This document shows positions 25,259 through 34,657 of a stretch of DNA of 54,161 nt, piece by piece. The stretch is from assembly GCA_944324315.1 (NCBI GenBank), contig CALUVW010000014.1, forward strand, positions 1-54,161, written 5' to 3'. Position 1 is the stretch's first letter; each line of letters begins with the position of its first letter. The position numbers and the translations under genes are program-made. This DNA is from Candidatus Gastranaerophilales bacterium. Lineage in GTDB: Bacteria; Cyanobacteriota; Vampirovibrionia; Gastranaerophilales; Gastranaerophilaceae. Below the pieces are notes generated by a model. That model had not been told where the DNA came from. It saw only the letters and a list, made by a program, of their open reading frames with translations, and searched no databases.

Positions 25259-27820
25259 ATGAAAAAAATATTTGCTTTATTATTGTTAACTATCTTTTGC
25301 TTTGAACCGGCAGCTTTTGCGATTGTTAATAATACCAATTCTCAAAGCCAAAATCAACAACAAATGAATGCACAGGTTCAGATGACTCAGGGGGCTGCTT
25401 ATTCAAACTACCAAATGCCTACAACCCAATATCAACCTCAGTCGCAAGCGGTATCTTCCAGATTAAGACAGGTGCAGAATGAAGAGGTTGAATTAAATAC
25501 AAATGCGTTCAGTAATAATTATCAGACTTCGCTGCAGACAAATTCGCAATTTTCAATGTTGAGTCCTATAGAAAAATTATTTAACGGCAAAGAAAGTGAA
25601 CTTACCGGTACTCCGTTACAGCAGGTTGGTTATGATTTATTCACATCAACAACTTCGTCCATGACCGGTACAACCGGTAAATTTGACAATAACTATAAAT
25701 TAAACATCGGTGAAAGAGTTAATGTATATTTATACGGTGATTCACTTGATGTAATGGCAATATCAGGAGCAAATCTTCTTAATCCAACAACAAAAACAGA
25801 AGTTGATTCCAAAGGAGCTATATTTATTCAAGGTGTTGGTTTGGTAAAAGCTGAAAACCGTACAATAAGCGAAGTTGAAAATGAAGCTAACCGTCTTGCC
25901 TCTCAAAAATATAAAAGTTTAAGGGTTAAATTAACGGTTGCATCAGGGCAGGAATTTTCGGTATTCGTCTACGGTCAGGTTACAAGACCTGGGAAAATTC
26001 TTGTAGGTAATAATTCCTCTGTGATGGATGCATTAAATGCCGCAGGCGGAGTTAAAAAGACAGGTACATTGAGAAATATTACCTATACATCTAACGGAAA
26101 ATCAAAATCCGTAGATCTTTATAAAGCTTTATTTTCGGGAAACGATGACGGCATTATTTTACGTCCCAACGACAAAATATTTGTAGATAAAATCGGCGAT
26201 GTTGTTGCAATTAAAAACGGTGTAACTGTTCCCGGTATTTATGAAATAAAAGAGGGTGAAAATCTCCAAAAAATAATAACATTTGCAGGAGGTCTCCTAC
26301 CTGCAACCCAGGTGACTGAAGTTACTTTGACCGGTCTTGATGCGACTTCAAAACAAAGAGTTGCACAAAATATTGCCTGGAATAATGCCAAAAATACCAA
26401 ACTAAAAAGCGGTGATGCCGTAGAGTTTAGAGAACTTTACAACACTGCAGAAAATATAGTAACAATTCAAGGTAATGTAAAACATCCCGCCACTTATGCA
26501 TACAAAGAAGGTATGAGATTATCTGATATTTTGAAAAGTGAAGATGAATTACTCGAAGAAACATTTATAAATCAAGCTGTTATCAGAAGAATTTCCGGTA
26601 AAGACAATTCTATTGAGACAATTCCTATTTTCTTGAAAGAGTTTTTTGCAGGCATGAATGACCCAGTACTTCAACCGAAAGATGTTATTAATGTTTATAA
26701 AAATACAAATTCAATGTTTGTTGATGTTTACGGGTGTATAAATATTCCAAAACATTTAACTTACACAACTAATATGACACTGAATGATGTGATGACAGAT
26801 ATTCAATTTTTGGAATCAGATGTCGATACAAAAACACCTGAAGAAACAAAAGAACCTGAAGTTTCGTATAAAGGCTCGGTTGAAGAAAATGATGTTCAAC
26901 TTGCTGGCGGAACGGCAAATTCAAATAAACTCATTCCTGCAGAAAATGTTGCTGTAGAAATTATAAGTTCAAGCGGTGCAACTCAGGTTTATTACCTTTA
27001 CGATATTATGATTAATTCAGATAGAATTAAATTAATTCAGATTATGCCTGATGACAAGATATTCTTTAGAACTCTGCGAGGAAACGAGGTTATGAAAACC
27101 GTTAAAGTTTCTGGCTTTGTAAAAAAACCTGGAATTTATACTTTTGTTGAAGGTAAAAGACTTGTTGATATGATAGAAATGGCAGGTGGTTTGACGCAGG
27201 AAGCAGATTTACGCGGAATAGTTTTTAAAAGAACAAATCTGCAAGGCAAACAGGTTGAACTTGCCCACAAAAACAACGAACGTGATATCAAACTTATTGA
27301 AGGTCGTATCGCAAGTGCATACAAGCCGACAGAAGGTGATCAAAAATCCAAAATGGATATGCTTGAAATGTTAAAAGCAGATGATTTGAATATTGCCGAC
27401 AAATACAACGGTCAAATTGCTCTTAATATTCAAAACAACAATTTAGACAAAATTAAAGACCTTGATAATATTGAAGTGCAGGATGGCGATGATATTTATA
27501 TTCCGAGAACATCAAACCATGTAAGTGTAATCGGAGAAGTTTATAACGAACAGTCATTCGTATTCAAAAAAGGTGCTAATGCTAAATATTATATTAAAGA
27601 AGTTGGCGGCTATACTCCTAACGCAAACAAATTCAGACTGTATAAAGTTTCAGTAAACGGACGTGCCGAAAAGATTTCTAACGGAAGTTCAATAGAACCC
27701 GGCGACACAATTGTAGTACCGAGAAGAATTGCCGGTAACGACTGGATTACACCTGTCTGCGACACTCTCAAAGGTATAGCATCAATTATTGTTATGGCAT
27801 TCGCTATCAATAAGTGGTAA
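25259..27820 (+). CDS. Wza-like outer-membrane polysaccharide export protein with multiple SLBB domains
   Basis: 853 residues, with AAGGGA before the ATG. Signal peptide MKKIFALLLLTIFCFEPAAFA, then a Gln/Asn-rich spacer (about 25-110), a polysaccharide-export (PES) domain near 145-230 (NIGERVNVYLYGDSLD...) and about six SLBB-like repeats. The clearest are FVYGQVTRPGKI, VPGIYEIKEGENL, IQGNVKHPATYAYKEG, VSGFVKKPGIYTFVEG and VIGEVYNEQSFVFKKG. A C-terminal hydrophobic segment (SIIVMAFAINKW) may insert in the outer membrane, as the Wza helix does. There is no lipobox Cys. It would form the export channel for the polymer made by the 30965-42690 operon. Confidence 0.88.
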   Translation: MKKIFALLLLTIFCFEPAAFAIVNNTNSQSQNQQQMNAQVQMTQGAAYSNYQMPTTQYQPQSQAVSSRLRQVQNEEVELNTNAFSNNYQTSLQTNSQFSMLSPIEKLFNGKESELTGTPLQQVGYDLFTSTTSSMTGTTGKFDNNYKLNIGERVNVYLYGDSLDVMAISGANLLNPTTKTEVDSKGAIFIQGVGLVKAENRTISEVENEANRLASQKYKSLRVKLTVASGQEFSVFVYGQVTRPGKILVGNNSSVMDALNAAGGVKKTGTLRNITYTSNGKSKSVDLYKALFSGNDDGIILRPNDKIFVDKIGDVVAIKNGVTVPGIYEIKEGENLQKIITFAGGLLPATQVTEVTLTGLDATSKQRVAQNIAWNNAKNTKLKSGDAVEFRELYNTAENIVTIQGNVKHPATYAYKEGMRLSDILKSEDELLEETFINQAVIRRISGKDNSIETIPIFLKEFFAGMNDPVLQPKDVINVYKNTNSMFVDVYGCINIPKHLTYTTNMTLNDVMTDIQFLESDVDTKTPEETKEPEVSYKGSVEENDVQLAGGTANSNKLIPAENVAVEIISSSGATQVYYLYDIMINSDRIKLIQIMPDDKIFFRTLRGNEVMKTVKVSGFVKKPGIYTFVEGKRLVDMIEMAGGLTQEADLRGIVFKRTNLQGKQVELAHKNNERDIKLIEGRIASAYKPTEGDQKSKMDMLEMLKADDLNIADKYNGQIALNIQNNNLDKIKDLDNIEVQDGDDIYIPRTSNHVSVIGEVYNEQSFVFKKGANAKYYIKEVGGYTPNANKFRLYKVSVNGRAEKISNGSSIEPGDTIVVPRRIAGNDWITPVCDTLKGIASIIVMAFAINKW

Positions 27821-27845
27821 ATTGTTATTTCAGGTTCTCAAGAAG

Positions 27846-27866
27846 ATTCTGAAACAAGTTCAGAAT
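27846..27866. repeat. 21-nt palindromic intergenic repeat, copy 2
   Basis: ATTCTGAAACAAGTTCAGAA(T) followed by GACA. It has the same framework as 5507-5527, with paired changes in the stem (TTC/GAA here versus TGC/GCA there). It sits in the 62-bp gap between two convergent genes, a place suited to a bidirectional terminator. Confidence 0.75.
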
Positions 27867-27882
27867 GACAAATTGGGCAGAA

Positions 27883-28761
27883 TTACGAATTTGTGCAAAT
27901 ATCAGAATTAGAGAAAACTTTAACTGATTTAGGGATGATATTGATTTCAATGTCATTCTTAAATTTTGTTTTTTCTCCGTCAATATGTCCGGTTGTAAAA
28001 TCATTTTTTATCTTGAAATTGGATGTCTGAAAATACATAGCCTTTGAGCCAGAACTTTTTTTATCAAATATAATTTGCAAAAATTCAATAAAAAACATTA
28101 TCGGATTTTTTACTTTTAAAATAAAAATATCCAGAAGTCCGTCATTAAGTTCGCATTTTTGCGAGATTGAAAACAAATTCCTGAACATGTTGCCTGCATT
28201 TGCTGCAATTATACAGGTTGCAACGATTGACAGTTTTTTATCATCATAAGATATTGTGTAGTATTTTTGTTTAAGCCTTAATGCAAATAAAATTCCGGCA
28301 AGAAAATATGCAAAGTAGCCGAACCTGTTTTTTAATGACTGCGGAGTCTTGCAGATAATATCACTATCATACCCGAGTCCAAATCTCAAAATGGAATATG
28401 TGTCATTGATTTTTAATGTGTCAATATCACTAATTTTACCGCTTTCTATAACTTTTAAAGCCTTATTCACATCTGACGGTATTTGCAATTTTGCTGCCAG
28501 AAGGTTTGCCGTACCTGAGGGGATTATTCCTATAACTTTGTCGCTATTAATAACGTAAGGAATAATTTTATTTACTGTTCCGTCCCCTCCGATTACAAAA
28601 ACTGTGTCAAATTCTTCAAATGCAGTACTTTCAACTTCATCAATCCCTATGCACTTAAATTTGATATGTTTCCCGAACAAAAATTTTATTACTGATTTTT
28701 TATATTTCAGCGCCTGACGCCTTCCGGAATGTGGATTGTTCACAACAAGTACATTTTTCAT
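27883..28761 (-). CDS. Diacylglycerol/lipid kinase family protein (YegS/DagK type)
   Basis: 292 residues. Diagnostic motifs: VVNNPHSGRRQALK at the N-terminus, VFVIGGDGTVNKII (near 54-67) for nucleotide binding and GIIPSGTANLLAAKLQIP (near 78). The C-terminal half carries LNDGLLDIFIL and HIDGEKTKF, typical of the family. It phosphorylates diacylglycerol or a related lipid at the membrane. It is convergent with the export-protein gene and 103 bp from a divergent radical SAM gene. Confidence 0.9.
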   Translation of the reverse strand: MKNVLVVNNPHSGRRQALKYKKSVIKFLFGKHIKFKCIGIDEVESTAFEEFDTVFVIGGDGTVNKIIPYVINSDKVIGIIPSGTANLLAAKLQIPSDVNKALKVIESGKISDIDTLKINDTYSILRFGLGYDSDIICKTPQSLKNRFGYFAYFLAGILFALRLKQKYYTISYDDKKLSIVATCIIAANAGNMFRNLFSISQKCELNDGLLDIFILKVKNPIMFFIEFLQIIFDKKSSGSKAMYFQTSNFKIKNDFTTGHIDGEKTKFKNDIEINIIPKSVKVFSNSDICTNS

Positions 28762-28864
28762 AGTCTGATTATTACATAGTTAACATAAGTTATCAATATG
28801 TTTGAATTTTCAAGAATAATTCTTATGTTTGGCATATAATTAAGGAAAAATGAGGAGATATTAA

Positions 28865-30391
28865 ATGAGAGTAGAAAAACAATCAACAGTATGGCAGCCC
28901 AATTCAATGGGAAGGTTTGATAAACTTAAATTGAAGGTAAATGATTTTGCGATAGATATGCTGTTGAACTATTTAGGAAATAATTTCAGCAAGGAAAAAT
29001 TGATAAACCTCGCCAAAATTTTTGAGAAAATATCAGGTTCAAAAGGCGGTATAAACCATGCAAGAAGAATGCAGTGGCTTTTCAAATCCGAACATCCACA
29101 CCTTTTGTGGTGGAAAAAGATTTTAACAGAGCTTGATCCTAATTGCAGAAATAAATGGATTAAAAATTTCTTTGTAAACGGTTATTACGGCGATAATTTA
29201 AGAAAACGCACCGAATTTAATGAGAAAAACGGATTTTTCCCGCCGACAGTTTTGCTTGCAAGTATTACAAAACGCTGCAATTTTAACTGCAAAGGCTGCT
29301 GGGCGCATGAATATGATGTTAAAGAAGATTTGTCAAAAGAAAAATGGAGAGAAATTTTCACCGAAGCCCGTGATGTTATGGGTATTCATATAATCCCTGT
29401 TGTAGGCGGCGAACCTTTTGCAAGAAAAGAGTTTCTTGAACTTGCGGAGGAATTTAACGACTGTACGTTTATAACCTTTACAAACGGCTCATTGATTACC
29501 GAAAAAACAGTAGAAAAATTGAAAAAACTCGGTAATGTTCAGCCTATGTTTTCTATCGGCGGTTTGAAAGAAAATACCGATGCCGTGAGAGGTGAAGGCT
29601 GCTTTGATATGGTTATGGAAAAAATGGACATGCTCAAAAAAGCAGGAATTTTCTTCGGTGCAAGTATTACAGCTACAAGTCAGAACTGCGACGAGGTTAC
29701 CTCTGATGAATTTATGAAAATGTTATCTGACAAAGGAGTTCTTTGGGCATGGTTTTTCCACTACGTTCCGGTCGGCGACAGTCCTGATGTAAGTATGGTT
29801 CCAAATGCTCAACAAAGACAACAAATTTTGAAAGCCGTATATAATGCAAGAAACACTCTTCCTATGATGACAGTAGATTTCTGGGGTGACGGTCCTGAAA
29901 TGATGGGATGTATTGCAGGCGGCAGACAGTATATTCACGTTAACCCGAGAGGTGATGTTGAGCCTTGCACATTTGTCCACCTTGCAACTCATAACCTTAA
30001 AGACTGCACGTTGACAGAAGCTCTGGCATCTCCTTTTATGCAAGCAATAAGAGATGGTATCCCATACGAAGACGGCAATATGTTACGCCCCTGTATGATT
30101 GTTGACAGACCTGAAGTGCTGCGTAAATATTATGAACAATTCAAACCTTACGAAACACACGAAAATGCTGCAGCTTATTTAACAAATCCCGAAATTACAT
30201 CAAAAATTGACAAATATTCTAAAGATGTAAAAGAAATTCTGGATAAAGACTGGAGAGAAAACCTCTGGATGACAATATTCCCGCTTGAAGGCGAATATTA
30301 TGTTGATAGAGATCATTTCTGCTCAAAAGATAAGCCGTCTTTAAAACCGTCAGAAAAATGCGAGGGCAAATGCGCATGCTGCGTAAAATAA
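28865..30391 (+). CDS. Radical SAM enzyme with C-terminal Cys-rich tail
   Basis: 508 residues. The ribosome-binding site GAGGAG precedes the ATG. A 125-residue N-terminal helical region comes before the radical SAM cluster C138, C142, C145 (TKRCNFNCKGCWAHEYD), VVGGEPFARKEF (near 179) and ITFTNGSLI. The C-terminal region has SPASM-like Cys (PRGDVEPCTFVHLATHN, near 365; NMLRPCMIVDRPE) and ends in a Cys-rich tail, KCEGKCACCVK, whose codons overlap the next gene. The downstream partner is a PAP2 phosphatase, and a lipid kinase is divergent, so a lipid substrate is possible. Confidence 0.85.
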   Translation: MRVEKQSTVWQPNSMGRFDKLKLKVNDFAIDMLLNYLGNNFSKEKLINLAKIFEKISGSKGGINHARRMQWLFKSEHPHLLWWKKILTELDPNCRNKWIKNFFVNGYYGDNLRKRTEFNEKNGFFPPTVLLASITKRCNFNCKGCWAHEYDVKEDLSKEKWREIFTEARDVMGIHIIPVVGGEPFARKEFLELAEEFNDCTFITFTNGSLITEKTVEKLKKLGNVQPMFSIGGLKENTDAVRGEGCFDMVMEKMDMLKKAGIFFGASITATSQNCDEVTSDEFMKMLSDKGVLWAWFFHYVPVGDSPDVSMVPNAQQRQQILKAVYNARNTLPMMTVDFWGDGPEMMGCIAGGRQYIHVNPRGDVEPCTFVHLATHNLKDCTLTEALASPFMQAIRDGIPYEDGNMLRPCMIVDRPEVLRKYYEQFKPYETHENAAAYLTNPEITSKIDKYSKDVKEILDKDWRENLWMTIFPLEGEYYVDRDHFCSKDKPSLKPSEKCEGKCACCVK

Positions 30392-30987
30392 TAATTTTGG
30401 CGGCAATATTCTTGTTATTAACCTCTTTGATAATCTTCTGTCCTGTTGTAACTCAATGGGACAGAAGTTTAATAATGTTTGTACAAAATCATCTCTCATT
30501 TCTACCATTATGGATTCCTATGCTCCCTGACTGTATTTTATACAGCATAATGATATTAATTCCTATTGCGGGTTTTGGAATATTTTTTATTAAAAATCGA
30601 CTCTGGAAAGATTTGATACTTTTCTCTTCAGTTCCGCTTGTGACGTTTTTGCTTAATTGTATTTTAAAATCGCTTGTTCACCGCGCCCGTCCGCCGCTTG
30701 AATATCAAATTACATCAATACATCCGGATAGTTTCAGCTATGTATCAAGCCACAGTTTAGTTACAATTTGTTTGTGGGGCATGGTTATATTTTATTTGAA
30801 CAAATATTGTACAAATCGTGTTTTAAAGATTGTCGTGATAAGTGTTTCAACTTTATGGATATTATTTGTCGGACTGAGCCGTGTGTGGCTTGGCGTACAC
30901 AATCCAACAGATGTTATTGGTGCTTATGTGCTTGGATTAACTTTAATAAATATATACCTTAATATTAGATTAAAACTTCCTGACTGA
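30376..30987 (+). CDS. PAP2-family lipid phosphatase
   Basis: About 203 residues from ATG 30376 (MLRKIIILAAIFLLL); ATGs at 30358 and 30370 are also in frame. The PAP2 triad is present: KSLVHRARPP (KX6RP), SSHSLVTIC (in place of PSGH) and SRVWLGVHNPTDVIGAY (SRX5HX3D). About five to six membrane helices. It dephosphorylates lipid phosphates such as undecaprenyl pyrophosphate or phosphatidic acid. It overlaps the radical SAM gene by 16-34 nt and overlaps Wzz tail to tail by 23 nt. Confidence 0.9.
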   Translation: MLRKIIILAAIFLLLTSLIIFCPVVTQWDRSLIMFVQNHLSFLPLWIPMLPDCILYSIMILIPIAGFGIFFIKNRLWKDLILFSSVPLVTFLLNCILKSLVHRARPPLEYQITSIHPDSFSYVSSHSLVTICLWGMVIFYLNKYCTNRVLKIVVISVSTLWILFVGLSRVWLGVHNPTDVIGAYVLGLTLINIYLNIRLKLPD

Positions 30988-32332
30988 TTTTTTTGTTCAT
31001 CTCCGAAAGCATTGTTTTAATCTGTTTATATAGTTTTGAACTTGTTTTTCCTACAGTCGCAAATATAACTATTTCTTCAGAATTTTTTATATTTTGAACA
31101 AATTCTTCCGTAATATCAGCTTTCACAAGATTAACATTTTTAAACTCTCTTAACTGTTCAACTGTATCTTGCGGAATATTTTCAAAAACTGCAATTGAAA
31201 CTTTTTTATCCTGATTTGCGAGAAGAAATAACTTCAAATCAGAAAAATCATTTTCTAAATTATAAATAATATTGTCACCGAGCATTGAATAAGTAAGTTT
31301 TTTATCTGTATTTTCAGCAAAAATTACGGCAAATAAAGAAGCCAAAAAACCAAATACAATACCTAACAAAATATTCATCAAGAGCTTTGGGGATGAATAT
31401 TCAAAATCTCTGAGTTTTTGGGGTTCTTTAAGTACCAGAACCTTTGAAGAATCCGACATTTCATCAACCATTTTAGCCCATTCAAGTTTAGATGACAGCG
31501 CAGCAACTTTTTCTGCCTCTTCTGTGACGGCAATTCTTGATTTTTGTCCTGCAACAATCTGACCTTTAAGGTTTGACATTGCCTGCTGTGCTGATTTTGA
31601 AAAAGCACTCATCGCAGATAAACCGCCGGTCGCAGCTGCCGCCTGCTCAGGCAAACCGCTAACAGCATTCATTTTCTGGTTTAATGCTTTTTTAGCTTTA
31701 TTATATTCAGTTTCAATAACTTTTTTATCAGATTTAGACTTTTCACTGTTAAGTTGCTTATGCAGTTCAACATAGTTGTTTATAATTGAATTAACAACAT
31801 TATAAGCAAGTTCAGGATCTTTTGATTTATATTCAATTGTTATAACATTAGTTCCTTTCTTATTTTCGAAAGAAACATTTTTCTTCAAAAACGACTTTGT
31901 AGAAATGTATTCGCCCTCTTTTTTGTTAGGAAATATCCCGAACAGTTTTTTACAAACCAGATTATTTTCCCTGATAACTTTATCAATTACAAGTGGGGAC
32001 TGCATAAGCTCAAGTTCGTTTGTCAAAGCTCCGCCGCTACCTGCCATCAGTGCCGCCATTCCACCGCCGGCACCAAGTTCTTCTATAGCATAAGGATTTA
32101 TTTCCATCATGTTAGAATTATTTGCCTTGTTAATATATAAATCAGATTCAACTACGTATTTTTTTGTAGCAATAAATGTTGAAAGGATCGTTAAAGCAAA
32201 TATTATAGAAAAAACTTTAACAATTAATCCCTTTTTACTCCAAATCATGAGAGCTATTTTCTTTAAGTCAATAGTTAAATCTTCGTCCAATTCATCAGTA
32301 GGACAGTAGTAATTTAATTTTTGTTGTTCCAT
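30965..32332 (-). CDS. Wzz/Wzc-type chain-length regulator without a kinase P-loop
   Basis: 455 residues, AAAGGAG before the ATG. The Wzz pattern: a cytoplasmic N-terminus, TM1 near 33-52, a large periplasmic coiled region (GGGMAALMAGSGGALTN... then long helices to about 300), TM2 near 325-345 (LLMNILLGIVFGFLASLFAVI). The 105-residue cytosolic tail resembles the start of a BY-kinase domain but has no Walker A, no Walker B and no Tyr cluster. It controls polymer length with the SLBB exporter and Wzy. It is the last gene of the polysaccharide operon. The tail may be a pseudo-kinase. Confidence 0.85.
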   Translation of the reverse strand: MEQQKLNYYCPTDELDEDLTIDLKKIALMIWSKKGLIVKVFSIIFALTILSTFIATKKYVVESDLYINKANNSNMMEINPYAIEELGAGGGMAALMAGSGGALTNELELMQSPLVIDKVIRENNLVCKKLFGIFPNKKEGEYISTKSFLKKNVSFENKKGTNVITIEYKSKDPELAYNVVNSIINNYVELHKQLNSEKSKSDKKVIETEYNKAKKALNQKMNAVSGLPEQAAAATGGLSAMSAFSKSAQQAMSNLKGQIVAGQKSRIAVTEEAEKVAALSSKLEWAKMVDEMSDSSKVLVLKEPQKLRDFEYSSPKLLMNILLGIVFGFLASLFAVIFAENTDKKLTYSMLGDNIIYNLENDFSDLKLFLLANQDKKVSIAVFENIPQDTVEQLREFKNVNLVKADITEEFVQNIKNSEEIVIFATVGKTSSKLYKQIKTMLSEMNKKISQEVLI

Positions 32333-33600
32333 GAGTTCTCCTTTATGGTTAATAATTTATATTTTTTAACGTAATAAATTCTATGTAAAAACATTATTAT
32401 ATATGTTGCGGCAAATATATATGATACGGTGTAAAGACTTAAAGTTTTAGTAAAATACAGTAATAATATCCCCAAAATGTGGAAAATACCCCCTATTATC
32501 CAACATTGATTAGTTTCTTTAATATAACCAAAAGCTCCCAATAATGGAAACGATAAGATGTCAGCAAGAATATGAAAGGGAATTATAATCGCAAATATTT
32601 TCAAAATCTTGTAGCTTTCAAACATTTGGTAGCCATAAAATATTGTAATTATTAATTTTGAAAAGAAAAATATTATAATAGAAAGCGCTAAACTGAAAAC
32701 AATTAATATTTTAAATACTTTTTTAAAAAATTTGATATCTTTATTTTTAGACATATAGGGGAAAAATGCATTATAAAATGGATAGTATATAAAATAGATT
32801 GCTAAATATATTTTTTGCGCAGAAGTATAATATGCAACCATCGTTGCAGTTGTGCATAAGCCTAAAACAAAGGTATTTGTACTTTGATATAAACCTATTG
32901 ATATACTACTTAGAAAATATTCACTACTATCATTGAATTTTTGTACTAATTGTTTTACTTGAGGAAAATAGATTTTAACTTTAAATTTTGAAATTATTGT
33001 GTAAAAACTTATTATTCCAGCGACAAGAAGCCCCAATGAATTAAATAAAGGTACCAGTATATAATTATCAGGAGTTTTCACGAATGTAAAAATACAAATT
33101 AATGAAATTATGCGAGTAATAACGTTAAATACTGTTATAAATTTCATTTTTTCTATTCCTTGAAAAAACCAAGGAGAAAGAAATAAGTTACCTATAACTG
33201 TCAAGAATGTAAAATAATAAAGTAACCAATCAGAACGAAATTTGTTAAAGCTAAAAATTATTATAGATAGGAATAGAAAACTCGTTATTAATAATCCAAA
33301 TTTTACGAAAAAAATCGAATTAAAAATTTCATTTACTTTTTGGCTGTCGTCCCTATTAATAGCCAATTCTCTAACACCGGATTGATTAAATCCAAAATCT
33401 ACGAATCTGGTAATGTAGTCAATGCAAGCTTGAGCAAAGAATATTAAACCAAATTTGTCTACCGATAAGACTCTAGCTAAATATGGTAATGTAATAAAAG
33501 GGATTGCATAGTTAAGAATTTGTATAATTCCCAATGCAGTGAAATTTTTGAATATAGTTTTCTTTTCATTGGATATTTTTTTAACTTTATCTATAAACAT
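32314..33600 (-). CDS. Wzx-type oligosaccharide flippase (MOP superfamily)
   Basis: 428 residues with about 12 hydrophobic helices. Typical Wzx opening: NFTALGIIQILNYAIPFITL followed by PYLARVLSVDKFGLI. It flips undecaprenyl-linked repeat units across the inner membrane. It overlaps Wzz (19 nt) and the acyltransferase gene (14 nt), so translation is coupled. The codons are strongly AT-rich, more so than in the housekeeping regions of this window. Confidence 0.93.
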   Translation of the reverse strand: MFIDKVKKISNEKKTIFKNFTALGIIQILNYAIPFITLPYLARVLSVDKFGLIFFAQACIDYITRFVDFGFNQSGVRELAINRDDSQKVNEIFNSIFFVKFGLLITSFLFLSIIIFSFNKFRSDWLLYYFTFLTVIGNLFLSPWFFQGIEKMKFITVFNVITRIISLICIFTFVKTPDNYILVPLFNSLGLLVAGIISFYTIISKFKVKIYFPQVKQLVQKFNDSSEYFLSSISIGLYQSTNTFVLGLCTTATMVAYYTSAQKIYLAIYFIYYPFYNAFFPYMSKNKDIKFFKKVFKILIVFSLALSIIIFFFSKLIITIFYGYQMFESYKILKIFAIIIPFHILADILSFPLLGAFGYIKETNQCWIIGGIFHILGILLLYFTKTLSLYTVSYIFAATYIIMFLHRIYYVKKYKLLTIKENSWNNKN

Positions 33601-34648
33601 TTGTTAACCCTTTACCTAAAATTACTGGTGCATGTTTCCCTATAAATTTTATAGCACAATAATTTATTACGAGATTTATAATTGATATTCCCAAAACCAT
33701 GCAAATATTAATTATTATATTAGTATGCAAAATATTTAAATTATAATATCCGGACCAGTGAATGAAAAAATTTATAAGCCAGTGAAAAAATATTATAAAT
33801 AAAGTGTTTTTTGAAATTGTATTTATAAAATCATTTGTTGTTTTGAATAGTAAAGAAAGACAAATCACCATGTATGTCCCAACAAAACCTGAAATAAATA
33901 AAAGAGATAATGAGTGTATTCCAAATAGAGATGTTGTAATAATATCAAATTGTGCGTAAGAATTATAATAAATTAAATATAATAGTAATAATAAACTTAT
34001 TATTATTGAAAAAATAATTAATTTTTTATTTTTTGACAAGTAAGTAAATATATCAACTGGACAGTAATTTTTTATTAAATATCCTAGCAAAAAATAAGGT
34101 ATTGCCATAATTGTATTATCTAAACAAAATAATAAATTGATTTTATTAATAATTAATATTTTTAAAATTAAAATACAAATTATTGAGACAAAAATAATAT
34201 TTTTGATGCTGAGTTTTATAAAATTAACAAAAAATCTTAATATAATCATTGTAAAAATAAACCAACAAGGTCCACAAACTGGGATAAAAAAACTATACAG
34301 GTTGGTTGTATCTCCGAGGCAAATTCCTAACAAGCATTTGGGTAAGACTTCCCAAAAAGACATATCGTGAAAAACAATTTTGTTTAAAACAACAAAGGGT
34401 AAATATGTAAATTGATAAATCAAATATGGAATTAACAAACTCCAATATATTTTAGACATGTTTTGTGAAAAAAATTTTTGTTTGTACAAATATCCGGAAA
34501 CAATAAAAAACATTGGCATAAAAAATAATTGGATAAAATCAAATATATATTTATTTATTCCAGAATGTGTAATAATTACCAAAAATATTCCGATAAATTT
34601 AACATAATCTATCCACAAAATATTATCTGTTTGCAAAGTCTTTCTCAC
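33587..34648 (-). CDS. Membrane acyltransferase, family 3 (OatA/Atf3-like)
   Basis: 353 residues, about 10 membrane helices. The family-3 motif is at the N-terminus: ILWIDYVKFIGIFLVIITHS, with the active-site His in ITHSG, and SGYLYKQKFF follows (near 50). It would O-acetylate (or otherwise acylate) sugars of the repeat unit on the periplasmic side. It overlaps the flippase gene by 14 nt and lies 9 nt downstream of the GT-like gene. Very AT-rich. Confidence 0.88.
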   Translation of the reverse strand: MRKTLQTDNILWIDYVKFIGIFLVIITHSGINKYIFDFIQLFFMPMFFIVSGYLYKQKFFSQNMSKIYWSLLIPYLIYQFTYLPFVVLNKIVFHDMSFWEVLPKCLLGICLGDTTNLYSFFIPVCGPCWFIFTMIILRFFVNFIKLSIKNIIFVSIICILILKILIINKINLLFCLDNTIMAIPYFLLGYLIKNYCPVDIFTYLSKNKKLIIFSIIISLLLLLYLIYYNSYAQFDIITTSLFGIHSLSLLFISGFVGTYMVICLSLLFKTTNDFINTISKNTLFIIFFHWLINFFIHWSGYYNLNILHTNIIINICMVLGISIINLVINYCAIKFIGKHAPVILGKGLTNVYR

Positions 34649-34657
34649 TTATTCCTC

